Origin: Fen-1273 sp963837815
Lineage (GTDB): Bacteria; Bacteroidota; Ignavibacteria; UBA10030; UBA6906
Assembly: GCA_963837815.1 (NCBI GenBank)
Contig: CAWIOS010000022.1
Location: 3,494-67,493 of the forward strand
Direction of reading: 5' to 3'
Length of the DNA: 64,000 bases
Positions 42,411 to 50,883 of the stretch are shown one piece after another. Position numbers and translations under genes: made by a program. Under the pieces are notes generated by a model. It worked only from the letters and a program-made list of their open reading frames with translations, was not told the DNA's origin and made no database searches. Position 1 is the first letter of the stretch. Each line of letters begins with the position of its first letter.

Positions 42411-44381
42411 CTATCGCAGGAGGAGCATCGCGCGCGTCCGGGCGTAATCCCCTGCCGTGAACCGGCAGAAATACGTTCCGGAGGCGACCGGCCTTCCCCG
42501 CTCGTCCGTTCCTTCCCACCGCACGGAGTGCGTCCCCGCTTCCCACACCCCCCGGGCGAGGACCGCGATTTCGCGGCCGAGCGGGTCGCAGACGGTGACG
42601 GTCACGATCGACCTGTGGGGGAGCGAGAACGTGATCCATGTCGCCGGGTTAAAGGGGTTCGGGTAGTTCGGTGCGAGCGAGTACGCGTCGGGGAGTATCG
42701 TTTCCGGAGGGAGGACGTCCCTGAGAATCCACATGTCGGGATCGATCTGCAGAGCGGCGGGATAAAATGGGACCGTGAAGGAGAATGTCTCCCCCGACGC
42801 GAGGGGTGTGATCTGAAACGTTGTGTCGCGCGTGCCCGCGGCGAGCCTGATGTCGACAGGCATCCGGAAGAACGGCGTTGCCGCCGAGCTTCCCCTCTGT
42901 GAGAGGACGAGCGATACGCTGTATGCCCCTCCGGCAGGGGTGACCGTCCAGTGGTAACTGTACTGCGGGTATCCCTCGCCGTACACCCACTCGCTGAAGA
43001 AATATCCAAGATCCTTCCCCGACACCGATTCGCACACGCTCCGGAATCCTTCCGTTGTCGCACTCCTGTACCTGAACCGCGGGTCCGCGACGTAGGCGCG
43101 GAGCGAGCGGAAGAACGTTGAATCGCCGATCACGTGGCGGAGCATGTGGAGCGTCCATGCGCCTTTGGCATACACCCTGTCGCTGTCGAACAGGTTCGCC
43201 ACGGTGGTGGTATCCTGGACGTAGAGCGTCCCCTGCGCGTTCAGGGCGTTGGTCATGACCCCCCGGATGTGCGCAGTGTACGCAGCGGGACCGTAGTACC
43301 GTTCGAGGAAGACGGATTCGCTGTAGACCGCGAACCCTTCGTTCAGCCAGAGGCTCGGCCAGTTCGCGCATGTAATCAGGTCTCCGAACCACTGGTGTGC
43401 GAGCTCGTGGGAGATCGTGCTTTCGTAGAAGTTCGTCGTCGATGTCATCGTCTGGTGCTCCATCGCCCCCCCGGTACCGAACCTCGAGTGACCGTATTTT
43501 TCCCTGATGAACGGGTAGAGGCCGTAGGCGTCGGAGAAGATGCGGAGCATGCTCTTTGTCTCGCCGAGAGCCCGCAGGCTGTCCCCGGCCGACGGCGGGA
43601 GGACGTAGTTGATGATCGGCATGGAATCCGCGGCGCTGTAGCGGAACCAGTCGTCCATTTCCACGTAGTCCGCCACAGCCAGCGATACGAGGTAGGCGGC
43701 GATCGGGTAACGCTCCGACCAGTGGAACGTCGTCGTCCCGTCTCCCTGAACCTCCGTGGCGACCAGCGTCCCGTTCGAACCCGCCTTCAGTCCCGAAGGG
43801 ACCGTGACGTACATGTCAACCGAGTCCGCCTTGTCGCTGTTGTCGTCCTTGCATGGCCACCAGTCCCGCGCCCCGTACGGCTCGCTCAGCGTCCATATCC
43901 AGGGTGCGCCGTTCAGTGAGGAGAACTCGAAGCTCCCGAACCCGGTGGGAACGGGGACGCCCCTGTAAAACGTGTCGACGGTGAGCGTATCCCCTTTCCT
44001 GTACGTCCTGCCGAGCTGCACCTGGAGCCCCTCGAGATACTGCGTGTACGGGAGTCTCTCCCCCGGGCCCAGGACGGAATCGACGGTCATCGTCCCGGCA
44101 AGGTCGAACGTGACCGAGGAGACGCTGTCGTCGAGACAGACGAGCCTGGCCGCGACGTCCCCGGAGAGGAACGATGCGGTGAGCGTCAGTCGAAGCCTGT
44201 AGTACGTGACGTGCACGCCCGGGTCGGCAAAAGCGCTCTGTGCGTGGTTATTCAGCATGCTCCCTGCAGCCTTGAACGCGCACGCCTCCATGTCGGCGAT
44301 TCCGCCGGGCGGTGCCTGTGCGGAGGCGGCAAGAGGGAGGGCGGCCGCGACGAGAGCCAGGATGTGAGCGCGTCTCTTCAT
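42411..44381 (-). CDS. Secreted M1-family metallo-aminopeptidase with type IX secretion C-terminal sorting domain
   Basis: 656 residues: signal peptide (MKRRAHILALVAAALPLAASA), beta-sandwich N domain, a thermolysin-like M1 domain, and an approximately 80-residue C-terminal sorting domain. Zinc site HELAHQWFGD with downstream NEGFA Glu; the exopeptidase loop is GGAMEHQT, where His replaces the Asn of GAMEN as in several M1 branches. The C-terminus begins YPNPFNPATWITFSLP and ends with SGTYFCRFTAGDYARTRAMLL, the T9SS type-A pattern, so the enzyme is exported to the surface or medium. ATG 44381 is chosen over a TTG two codons upstream. Confidence 0.92.
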   Translation of the reverse strand: MKRRAHILALVAAALPLAASAQAPPGGIADMEACAFKAAGSMLNNHAQSAFADPGVHVTYYRLRLTLTASFLSGDVAARLVCLDDSVSSVTFDLAGTMTVDSVLGPGERLPYTQYLEGLQVQLGRTYRKGDTLTVDTFYRGVPVPTGFGSFEFSSLNGAPWIWTLSEPYGARDWWPCKDDNSDKADSVDMYVTVPSGLKAGSNGTLVATEVQGDGTTTFHWSERYPIAAYLVSLAVADYVEMDDWFRYSAADSMPIINYVLPPSAGDSLRALGETKSMLRIFSDAYGLYPFIREKYGHSRFGTGGAMEHQTMTSTTNFYESTISHELAHQWFGDLITCANWPSLWLNEGFAVYSESVFLERYYGPAAYTAHIRGVMTNALNAQGTLYVQDTTTVANLFDSDRVYAKGAWTLHMLRHVIGDSTFFRSLRAYVADPRFRYRSATTEGFRSVCESVSGKDLGYFFSEWVYGEGYPQYSYHWTVTPAGGAYSVSLVLSQRGSSAATPFFRMPVDIRLAAGTRDTTFQITPLASGETFSFTVPFYPAALQIDPDMWILRDVLPPETILPDAYSLAPNYPNPFNPATWITFSLPHRSIVTVTVCDPLGREIAVLARGVWEAGTHSVRWEGTDERGRPVASGTYFCRFTAGDYARTRAMLLLR

Positions 44382-44455
44382 GTCCAAAGATACTACTTCA
44401 TCACGGGGAGGTCAACTCTCCGCCCCCCCCGTGGGCGGGGTAAGACGGTGGCGGG

Positions 44456-44486
44456 CCGGATCTGAACCACCGGATCTGAACCACCG
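44456..44486. repeat. 14-bp tandem repeat in a divergent intergenic region
   Basis: CCGGATCTGAACCA occurs twice head-to-tail (44456-44469, 44470-44483) plus the first three bases of a third unit. It lies 70 bases before the Gfo/Idh/MocA gene and 75 bases from the M1 peptidase start. CCACCG at each unit boundary can also pair with CGGTGG at 44446-44451. It could be a slipped-strand duplication or a pair of operator sites. Confidence 0.6.
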
Positions 44487-44555
44487 TGCGGGGATATTGC
44501 ATGGGAGTTCTTCCGGGCGTATCTTGCACCCGCACGGACAACAGACGGGACGCGA

Positions 44556-45545
44556 ATGAAACAGAGAACGATACGCTACGGCATCATCGGTTTCGGGCGG
44601 TTCGCCGAAAAGGCGATCGCGCCCGCCATCAGGCGCGCCAGGAATTCCGAGGTGGTCGGGCTCCAGAAACGCTCGGCGGAGGAGGCAAGGAAGAAGGCGG
44701 ATGAATGCTCGATCCCGCTCGCATTTTCCTCGGTTGACGATCTCGTGCGCCATCCCGATATCGATGCGGTGTTTATCGTCTCCGCGAATGCCGCGCACTG
44801 CCCGGAGACGGTGGCGGCGGCGAACGCGGGGAAGCACGTCATCGTGGAAAAACCGATGGCGCTCAGCGCCCGCGAGGCGCAGGCCATGATCGACGCATGT
44901 GCGTCGAACGGCGTGAAGCTGATGGTGGGTCACATGGTGCGCCTCTCTCCGCTTGTGCGCAGGGCGAAGGAGCTCATCGCGGCAGGCCGGATCGGAAGCG
45001 TGAAGGCCGCGCGTGCGGAATTCATCTATGACGCAAGGGTGAGCCACAGGAAATGGCTGATCGACCGTGCCGTTGCCGGTGGAGGGCCCGTGGTCGACGT
45101 CGGCGTCCACTGCTTCGACACGCTCCGGTACGTGCTGGGGGGCGAGCCCGCGTCGGTGTCCGCGGCGCTCTGGCCGCTCCCCACGGCCGCGTCCACGGAG
45201 GAGTCGGCGTTCGTTTCGCTGCAGTTCCCGGACGGCGTTCTGGCTTCCGTGTTCTGCTCGTACACCGCTCCCTACCGGCGCGTGTTTCTCGAGATCATGG
45301 GAACAGAGGGGATCATCACGGTGCCCGACTTCACGTCGGGAGACCGTGACGGGCGCCTCATCCTCACGCGCGGGAAAGGGGACGCTCCCGGCGTCCCCGT
45401 CTCCGAAGAGATTGCCGTGCCGAATCTCTACATCGAAGAAACGGCGATGTTTACAGACTGGATCCTCGGCGGTCCGGAACCGGAGCTGAACGGATCGAAC
45501 GGACTGGCAAACCAGCGCATCATAGACCGGGCACTCACATCCTAG
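44556..45545 (+). CDS. Gfo/Idh/MocA-family NAD(P)-dependent oxidoreductase
   Basis: 329 residues. N-terminal Rossmann domain with GIIGFGRFAEKAI and the nicotinamide-site EKPMAL (Glu-Lys-Pro), then the alpha/beta substrate domain with GGGPVVDVGVHCFDTLRYVLG, where the Asp-xx-xHxxD motif supplies catalytic residues. Family members oxidise sugars or related polyols; the substrate is undetermined. It is divergent from the M1 peptidase and followed 12 bases later by a membrane protein gene, with which it may form an operon. Confidence 0.88.
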   Translation: MKQRTIRYGIIGFGRFAEKAIAPAIRRARNSEVVGLQKRSAEEARKKADECSIPLAFSSVDDLVRHPDIDAVFIVSANAAHCPETVAAANAGKHVIVEKPMALSAREAQAMIDACASNGVKLMVGHMVRLSPLVRRAKELIAAGRIGSVKAARAEFIYDARVSHRKWLIDRAVAGGGPVVDVGVHCFDTLRYVLGGEPASVSAALWPLPTAASTEESAFVSLQFPDGVLASVFCSYTAPYRRVFLEIMGTEGIITVPDFTSGDRDGRLILTRGKGDAPGVPVSEEIAVPNLYIEETAMFTDWILGGPEPELNGSNGLANQRIIDRALTS

Positions 45546-45557
45546 AAGGAGCGGTTC

Positions 45558-46121
45558 ATGAAAAAGATACTTCTTGCAGGAGTCGTCGGCGGTGCTCTCA
45601 TGTTCATCTGGAGCGCAGCGGCATGGATGGTGCTCCCCCTTCACACGTCCACGATACGGGCGATCGCGAATGAAGATTCGGTGATCACCGCGATGAAGAC
45701 CGGGATGAACAGCAAGTCGGTGTACATGTTCCCGGCGAGACCCGTCTCCGGCGACCAGGCCGCGATTGATGCCTGGACGAAGAAATGCGGGCAGGGCCCG
45801 ATCGGTACCGTCATCTACAGCCCGGCGGGATACTCCGGCGCGATGCTCCCCGAGATGGGGATTGGACTTCTGAACTGCATACTCACCGCGATGCTCGCCG
45901 CATGGTTCCTGTCGAGAAGCACCGCGTCGAAATCGGGCTATTTTGCGCGCGTCATGTACTGCGGGACGCTCGGACTCTTCATCTGCCTCGCGGTCCACAC
46001 GGTGAACTGGAACTGGATGAAGTATCCGGTCGACTACACGACGGGATGGGTGGCGGATACGCTCATCGGCTGGGTGATCGGGGGGATCGGGATATCGGCA
46101 TGTGTGAAATCTGAGGCCTGA
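45558..46121 (+). CDS. Membrane protein of unknown function
   Basis: 187 residues with four predicted hydrophobic helices (about 5-28, 100-120, 132-150, 163-182) and an extracytoplasmic loop (30-95) of charged and Pro residues. MFIWSAAAWMVLPLH followed by a YSPAGYSGAM loop and NWNWMKYPVDYTTGW recalls a widespread but uncharacterised membrane family. AGAAGGAGCGG precedes the ATG. It is convergent with prfC downstream. No function can be assigned. Confidence 0.65.
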   Translation: MKKILLAGVVGGALMFIWSAAAWMVLPLHTSTIRAIANEDSVITAMKTGMNSKSVYMFPARPVSGDQAAIDAWTKKCGQGPIGTVIYSPAGYSGAMLPEMGIGLLNCILTAMLAAWFLSRSTASKSGYFARVMYCGTLGLFICLAVHTVNWNWMKYPVDYTTGWVADTLIGWVIGGIGISACVKSEA

Positions 46122-46192
46122 CAGCGCTGCACCGGTTCCGCGGGAAGAGCCCTCTCGGCGGGTTGTGCGGCGGGGCTCATTCGTCTTATGTC

Positions 46193-47806
46193 TTACCGGC
46201 GGGATTCGGCGGGTGCGTTGTCGAAGGGGAGCTCTCCGAGGACGATCGAAGGGTTTTTCTCCGCAAAATAGCTGAGCGCCCAGTCTCCGGGAAAGAGTAT
46301 AACGCTCTGCCCCCTTGAATCGTCGGCGAGGACCGCTCCGGTGGGGAGCATGCCGGGAGAGATCAGCGCGCCGTCGACGGAAGGGTGGATCCACCGCGCG
46401 AACTTCCATTCCGCCGGGTCGAGCCGCGACTCGGCGCCGTATTCGCTTCCGAGCCTGTACTGAAATACTTCGAACTGCAGGGGCCCCACGGCGGCAAGGA
46501 TCGGAACCTGCTGCGATGCATTCCTGGGACGGAATCCCTGGACGACCCCCTCCTGGAGAAGCTGGTCGAGCCCCTCGCGGAAGCGTTTGAATTTCGACGG
46601 ATTCGGATTGCTCAGCATCGCGAAGCACTCCGGAGGGAACCTGGGTATTTCATCGTAGACGATCGTCGGGTCCTCGGCGAGCGTGTCCCCGATCCCGAGG
46701 AGCGACTGCCCCACGAAACCGACGATATCGCCGGGGTATGCCTCGTCCACGGTCTCCCTGTCCCGGCCGAAAAGCTTGGCGGCGTTCGGAAGCCGTATGG
46801 ACTTTCCCGTCTGCGCGTGGACGGCGGTCATGTCCCTCGTGAATTTTCCGGAGCAGACCCGGAGGAACGCGACCCTGTCACGGTGCCGGGGGTCCATGTT
46901 GGCCTGTATCTTGAAAATGAACCCGGAGAATCCGGCGCTGTCGACCGGGACAATGGTCCCCCTGCTCAGCCTGGGGCGCGGCGGCTCGGCGTGCGCCAGG
47001 AATCCGTCGAGGAGAAGCTGGACCCCGAAATTGTTCCGGGCGCTTCCGAAAAAGACCGGCGTGGTCGTCCCGGCGAGGACCTCCGGGGCGTGAAAAGCGT
47101 TCCCTGCGAGGTCGAGCATCTCGAGTTCCTCGGACACCCTGCCGTGCACATCGGTGTCGAGCCGTTCGCGCACGAGCGGGTCCGCCAGCGTCGATATTTC
47201 CACGGGGGCGCGGTACGCCCCCCCGGCGGCGAGCTCGAAAAGGTGCACCTGGCGCGTCAGGCGGTCGATCACCCCCCTGAAATGAAATCCGGTTCCGAGA
47301 GGCCAGTTCATCGGGAATGCGCCGATCCCGAGGACGTGCTCAAGCTCGTCGATGAGCTCGAGCGGATCCCGGGTCGGCCTGTCGAGCTTGTTCATGAACG
47401 TGAATATGGGGATGTGCCGCCGGCGGCAGACCTCGAAGAGCTTCCTGGTCTGCGTCTCGATCCCCTTTGCGGCGTCGATCACCATCACGACCGCGTCCAC
47501 CGCCGTCAGCACGCGGTAGGTGTCTTCGGAAAAATCCTGGTGTCCGGGAGTATCGAGGAGATTGATCCTGTACCCGTTGTATTCGAACTGGAGGACCGTG
47601 GAGCTTATCGATATCCCCCGCTTCCGTTCGAGATCCATCCAGTCGGAAGTCGACTGCCGCTGGTTCTTCCTCGCGGTGACCGAGCCCGCAAGCTGCACGG
47701 CGCCGCCGTACAGGAGGAATTTTTCGGTCAGCGTCGTCTTCCCCGCGTCCGGGTGCGAGATGATTGCAAATGTGCGGCGCCGCTCAGTCTCTTCCCTGAT
47801 ACCCAC
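46193..47806 (-). CDS. prfC: Peptide chain release factor 3 (RF3)
   Basis: 537 residues, a translational GTPase that recycles RF1/RF2 after termination. G motifs: G1 SHPDAGKTTLTE, the switch II DTPGHQDFSEDTY, and NKLDRPTRDP (NKxD). It starts at GTG (CAC at 47804-47806 on the plus strand), giving GIREETERRRTFAIISHPDAGKTT, identical in register to known RF3 N-termini. It is divergent from the histidine kinase operon, with 138 bases between, and convergent with the membrane gene. Confidence 0.95.
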   Translation of the reverse strand: MGIREETERRRTFAIISHPDAGKTTLTEKFLLYGGAVQLAGSVTARKNQRQSTSDWMDLERKRGISISSTVLQFEYNGYRINLLDTPGHQDFSEDTYRVLTAVDAVVMVIDAAKGIETQTRKLFEVCRRRHIPIFTFMNKLDRPTRDPLELIDELEHVLGIGAFPMNWPLGTGFHFRGVIDRLTRQVHLFELAAGGAYRAPVEISTLADPLVRERLDTDVHGRVSEELEMLDLAGNAFHAPEVLAGTTTPVFFGSARNNFGVQLLLDGFLAHAEPPRPRLSRGTIVPVDSAGFSGFIFKIQANMDPRHRDRVAFLRVCSGKFTRDMTAVHAQTGKSIRLPNAAKLFGRDRETVDEAYPGDIVGFVGQSLLGIGDTLAEDPTIVYDEIPRFPPECFAMLSNPNPSKFKRFREGLDQLLQEGVVQGFRPRNASQQVPILAAVGPLQFEVFQYRLGSEYGAESRLDPAEWKFARWIHPSVDGALISPGMLPTGAVLADDSRGQSVILFPGDWALSYFAEKNPSIVLGELPFDNAPAESRR

Positions 47807-47874
47807 GCTGGTCCACCCTCGAAAAAGATATCATTGAATATACGGAAAAAACCCCGCCCGCGCGAGCGGCCGCA

Positions 47875-47903
47875 TTGACTTTCACTCCCGGAGTGCCTAG
47901 TTT
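47875..47903 (+). promoter_or_regulatory. Promoter of the two-component operon
   Basis: TTGACT (47875-47880), 17 bases, TAGTTT (47898-47903), 42 bases before the kinase start. The spacer holds the small inverted repeat CACTC-CCG-GAGTG (47883-47895), a possible operator. The -10 match is only moderate. Confidence 0.45.
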
Positions 47904-47944
47904 CTTCTGTTCGTCCCATTGTACAACATTGCCGGCCGGACCAC

Positions 47945-49531
47945 GTGAAAATGCCACGGACAATCCGCGGCGTCGCGGTCATCATTCTCCTTCTCGTCCT
48001 GTTCCCCCTTCTCATCTTCACCGTCTACGAGATAAACGGGCTGAGTGCGAGCGAGTCGTTCGTCGCCGGGGTCTACCGGGGGCAGCTCGACATCGTTCTC
48101 TTCTCCATCAACCAGTTTGCGTGGGACGTTGCGAACACCTGGGCCAGCACTGTGGAGAACGGATGGAGGCCCTCCGGCGGCGGGGGGGAGTTTCCCCCCG
48201 GGTTCAGCGAAAAGTTCCTGAAAAAAAATACCCCGATCGATGCGGTCTTCGTTGCGGACTCGGCGGGGACGGAGATCCTCTCGCTCGCGGAGAGGCCGGA
48301 TGCCGGCATCCGGTGGCGCGCCGGTCTCGGCGCGTTCCTGGCGGGCGAGCGGCCCCTTGTCGATAAATTGCTCGCACTCAGCCGGCAGAACTACAGGAAA
48401 ATCGTGCCGCTGATGCTTCAGGATACCTCGGGGCGGGAGGGCGGTGTCGTCCTTCTCTTTGTCATGCGGGGCCTGGAGGGGATCCCGGCCCTCGCGGGGA
48501 TCAGGATCCGCCAGGAGCGGTTCGTCCAGGACGTTCTTTCGGAGCGGATGCGCGAGGCTGCCGCGGGCGAATTCATAATCACCGTCGTCAATGCGTCGAG
48601 CGGGGTGAGCGTCTATTCAAGCGAGGAGGGGGCGGCGGCCGGACCCGAGCAGCGCCGCCAGCTCTGGCTCTTTCCCGATCTCGCCGCCGGGATCAGGCTC
48701 AAGGGGGAGACGATCCAGCAGGTGGCGCAGTCGCGCGTCCGCCGCGACCTCGTGATCCTTCTCGTCCTCGACGCGTTCCTTCTCACGGGTGTCTGGGTCG
48801 TCTTCCGGAGCGTCAGGAGGGAAATGGAATTTGTCCGGCTGAAGTCCGATTTCGTGTCGAACGTCTCACACGAGCTCCGGACGCCGCTGGCGCTCATCAG
48901 GATGTACGCGGAGACGCTCGCAATGGGGCGTCTTGCGGAAGAGAAGAAGAAACAGGAGTACTACGCGACGATCGTCAAGGAGACCGAACGGCTCACCCAT
49001 CTCGTCAACAACCTCCTGAATTTTTCCCGGATGGAGGCGGGGCGGCGCCCCTACGCCCTTGCTCCCGTCGATCTGAATGCCGCCGTCAGGGGTGTCCTGG
49101 AGTCGTTCTCGCCGCACCTGGGAAGCGAAGGCTTCGCCCCCGACGTGAGCCTCGACCCGGCGATCCCTCCCGTGCGGGCGGACCTGGAGGCGGTGCAGGA
49201 AGCCCTCATCAACATACTCGACAATGCCGTGAAGTACAGCGGCGCACAGAGATACCTCCGCGTTGCCACCGGTGTCCGCCCGGATGGTCCGTACGTGGAG
49301 ATCGAAGACCGCGGCAGGGGGATACCGTCCGAATATCAGAAACGGGTTTTCGAGACGTTCTTCAGGGTACCCTCAGGTCGAAATCCCGGCGCGAGCGGAA
49401 GCGGCCTCGGGCTCTCGATCGCCCGTCACATCATGGAGGCCCACGGCGGAAGAATCGATCTGCGAAGCACGCCGGGAGAGGGAAGCACATTCACACTCGT
49501 ATTCCGCAATGAGCACAATACTGATCATTGA
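47945..49531 (+). CDS. Membrane sensor histidine kinase
   Basis: 528 residues. TM1 about 10-30; periplasmic sensor about 35-265; TM2 about 270-290 (VILLVLDAFLLTGVWVVF); HisKA with H309 in SNVSHELRTPLAL; HATPase_c with N box NILDNAVKYSG, DRGRGIP, and GSGLGLSIARHI. The sensor region has no named domain. It phosphorylates the response regulator whose gene overlaps its last 23 bases. GTG 47945 and ATG 47951 are both possible starts; neither has a clear ribosome site. Confidence 0.9.
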   Translation: MKMPRTIRGVAVIILLLVLFPLLIFTVYEINGLSASESFVAGVYRGQLDIVLFSINQFAWDVANTWASTVENGWRPSGGGGEFPPGFSEKFLKKNTPIDAVFVADSAGTEILSLAERPDAGIRWRAGLGAFLAGERPLVDKLLALSRQNYRKIVPLMLQDTSGREGGVVLLFVMRGLEGIPALAGIRIRQERFVQDVLSERMREAAAGEFIITVVNASSGVSVYSSEEGAAAGPEQRRQLWLFPDLAAGIRLKGETIQQVAQSRVRRDLVILLVLDAFLLTGVWVVFRSVRREMEFVRLKSDFVSNVSHELRTPLALIRMYAETLAMGRLAEEKKKQEYYATIVKETERLTHLVNNLLNFSRMEAGRRPYALAPVDLNAAVRGVLESFSPHLGSEGFAPDVSLDPAIPPVRADLEAVQEALINILDNAVKYSGAQRYLRVATGVRPDGPYVEIEDRGRGIPSEYQKRVFETFFRVPSGRNPGASGSGLGLSIARHIMEAHGGRIDLRSTPGEGSTFTLVFRNEHNTDH

Positions 49532-50189
49532 AGACGATCCGAAGATGCAAACCGGGCTCAGGGACAACCTCGAGTTCGAGGGGTACGCCGTGCGCACCGA
49601 GGGGGACGGTGAGGCCGGGCTCCGTGTCTGGACGGACAATTCGTTCGACTGTGTCATACTCGACGTGATGCTTCCGGGGCTCTCCGGGTTCGACGTGCTG
49701 AAGAAGGCCCGTGAACGGGGCGTGTCCACCCCCGTTATCATGCTGACCGCGAAAGGAGAGGAGATCGACAGGGTGCTGGGGCTGGAGCTGGGTGCCGACG
49801 ATTACGTGACGAAGCCCTTCAGCCTCCGGGAACTCCTTGCGCGCGTCAAAGCCGTCCTCCGGCGGAACGAGCGGAGCGTGGCCTCCGGGTCCGCGGTGCG
49901 GCTCGGATCGTTTGAGGCCGACGTCGCCGCATACGACGCGTCAAAAGACGGCGCGCCGGTGGCAATGACGCCGAAAGAGTTTGAAGTGCTGAAGTTCCTC
50001 TGGGAGCATCGCAACCGTACGGTGACGCGCGATCAGCTTCTGACGAACGTCTGGGGGTACGACGAATCGGTCAGCACCCGCACGGTGGACAATTTCATAC
50101 TCAAGCTCCGCCAGAAAATCGAGCCGGACCCCGCCGATCCCAGGTACATCGTGACGATACACGGCACCGGGTATAAGCTCATGGTCTGA
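49509..50189 (+). CDS. OmpR/PhoB-family response regulator
   Basis: 226 residues: receiver with acidic residues E8-D9-D10, phospho-acceptor D52 (VILDVMLPGLSG), Thr in MLTAKG and Lys in TKPFSLREL; then a winged-helix trans_reg_C domain (about 130-226, VRLGSFEADV ... STRTVDNFILKLRQKIE). It is translated with the kinase through a 23-base overlap. Triple TGACA boxes with 10-bp phasing lie directly downstream in front of 50320 and again before 50884, the expected target architecture for this family. Confidence 0.93.
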   Translation: MSTILIIEDDPKMQTGLRDNLEFEGYAVRTEGDGEAGLRVWTDNSFDCVILDVMLPGLSGFDVLKKARERGVSTPVIMLTAKGEEIDRVLGLELGADDYVTKPFSLRELLARVKAVLRRNERSVASGSAVRLGSFEADVAAYDASKDGAPVAMTPKEFEVLKFLWEHRNRTVTRDQLLTNVWGYDESVSTRTVDNFILKLRQKIEPDPADPRYIVTIHGTGYKLMV

Positions 50190-50207
50190 TCCCCGCGTCC
50201 GCCGCGG

Positions 50208-50232
50208 TGACAAGTTGTGACAATTTCTGACC
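50208..50232 (+). promoter_or_regulatory. Three 10-bp-phased TGAC(A) direct repeats, copy A (probable OmpR-family operator)
   Basis: TGACA at 50208 and 50218 and TGACC at 50228 are spaced exactly ten bases apart; the first unit starts 19 bases after the response-regulator stop and 112 bases before the gene at 50320. A second, very similar triplet lies at 50794-50818. One-turn direct repeats are how PhoB/OmpR-type dimers sit on DNA, so the adjacent regulator is the natural candidate. Confidence 0.6.
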
Positions 50233-50319
50233 TCGCTCCCACATCTTCCCTCCGGGGACGGCGTATCCATCAGTGTCCATAGATCGTATCACACTCACAT
50301 TGATGCACTGGAGGACACG

Positions 50320-50787
50320 ATGAAAACCACCGCAATGCTCTTCGCCGCCGCCCTTGTGGCCGCAGCCCCCGCTCCGGCATCTTGCCAGGCTGAAGCCAGC
50401 CCCGCCCCGAACCCCGCTGTTTCGCCGGCGCAGCTCTCCGCGCGCGAAATCACCCGGGATGAGCGGAACTACGTCGCATGCCTTGTCTGCCCGATCGACG
50501 GCGTCGTGGAATCTGCAATTGCCCAGTCCGTGAGAATGAGATGGGCGCTTCCCGCGGCCGGGCTCGATGAGATGAAGACGACGCTGGAGAAGCTTTCCAC
50601 GGGGGGGAGAACGGCGGCCATCCGGTACAAGGCGTACCTTGCGGGGCTTGTGTTCGATTCTCCCGTGATATTCAAGGGGGAGAGCGGTCAGGACTACATG
50701 TGGGACGAGGACCTGTTCGCCGCCATCAGCGGCAAGGCCGAAAAGGCGCTCCTCGGGTACAACGCCGGCCGGTCGGCGGGCAGGTAG
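50320..50787 (+). CDS. Secreted protein of unknown function, likely target of the adjacent two-component system
   Basis: 155 residues, signal peptide MKTTAMLFAAALVAAAPAPASC (the Cys after ...APAS could make it a lipoprotein, but the lipobox is poor), an Ala/Pro linker, then a globular 45-150 region (TRDERNYVACLVCPIDGVVESA ... SGQDYMWDEDLF). CLVC is a CxxC pair. No family is recognised. CTGGAGGA precedes the ATG. It lies between the two phased TGACA operators, so it and the next gene probably respond to the same signal. Confidence 0.65.
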   Translation: MKTTAMLFAAALVAAAPAPASCQAEASPAPNPAVSPAQLSAREITRDERNYVACLVCPIDGVVESAIAQSVRMRWALPAAGLDEMKTTLEKLSTGGRTAAIRYKAYLAGLVFDSPVIFKGESGQDYMWDEDLFAAISGKAEKALLGYNAGRSAGR

Positions 50788-50793
50788 GCGCCG

Positions 50794-50818
50794 CGACAAG
50801 ATTTGACATTTCTTGACA
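50794..50818 (+). promoter_or_regulatory. Three 10-bp-phased (C/T)GACA direct repeats, copy B (probable OmpR-family operator)
   Basis: CGACA at 50794, TGACA at 50804 and TGACA at 50814, each ten bases apart, 90 bases before the gene at 50884. The spacer bases (AAG, then ATTT) also resemble copy A at 50208-50232. Two matching triplets within 600 bases, both next to the regulator gene, are hard to ascribe to chance. Confidence 0.6.
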
Positions 50819-50883
50819 GGGCCGGAACGCGTGAGACCTCTCTGGTGCCGATATTGGGCGAGAGAGACTATCGGAGGCTGCAG

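Noticed and set aside
46147..46178. GAGCCC...GGGCTC as a terminator between the membrane gene and prfC
   Set aside because: Only six pairs around a 20-base loop and no T tract; too weak to annotate.
44412..46628. Minus-strand open frame of 738 codons opposite the oxidoreductase and membrane protein genes
   Set aside because: Same shadow composition, and overlaps three better-supported genes on both strands.
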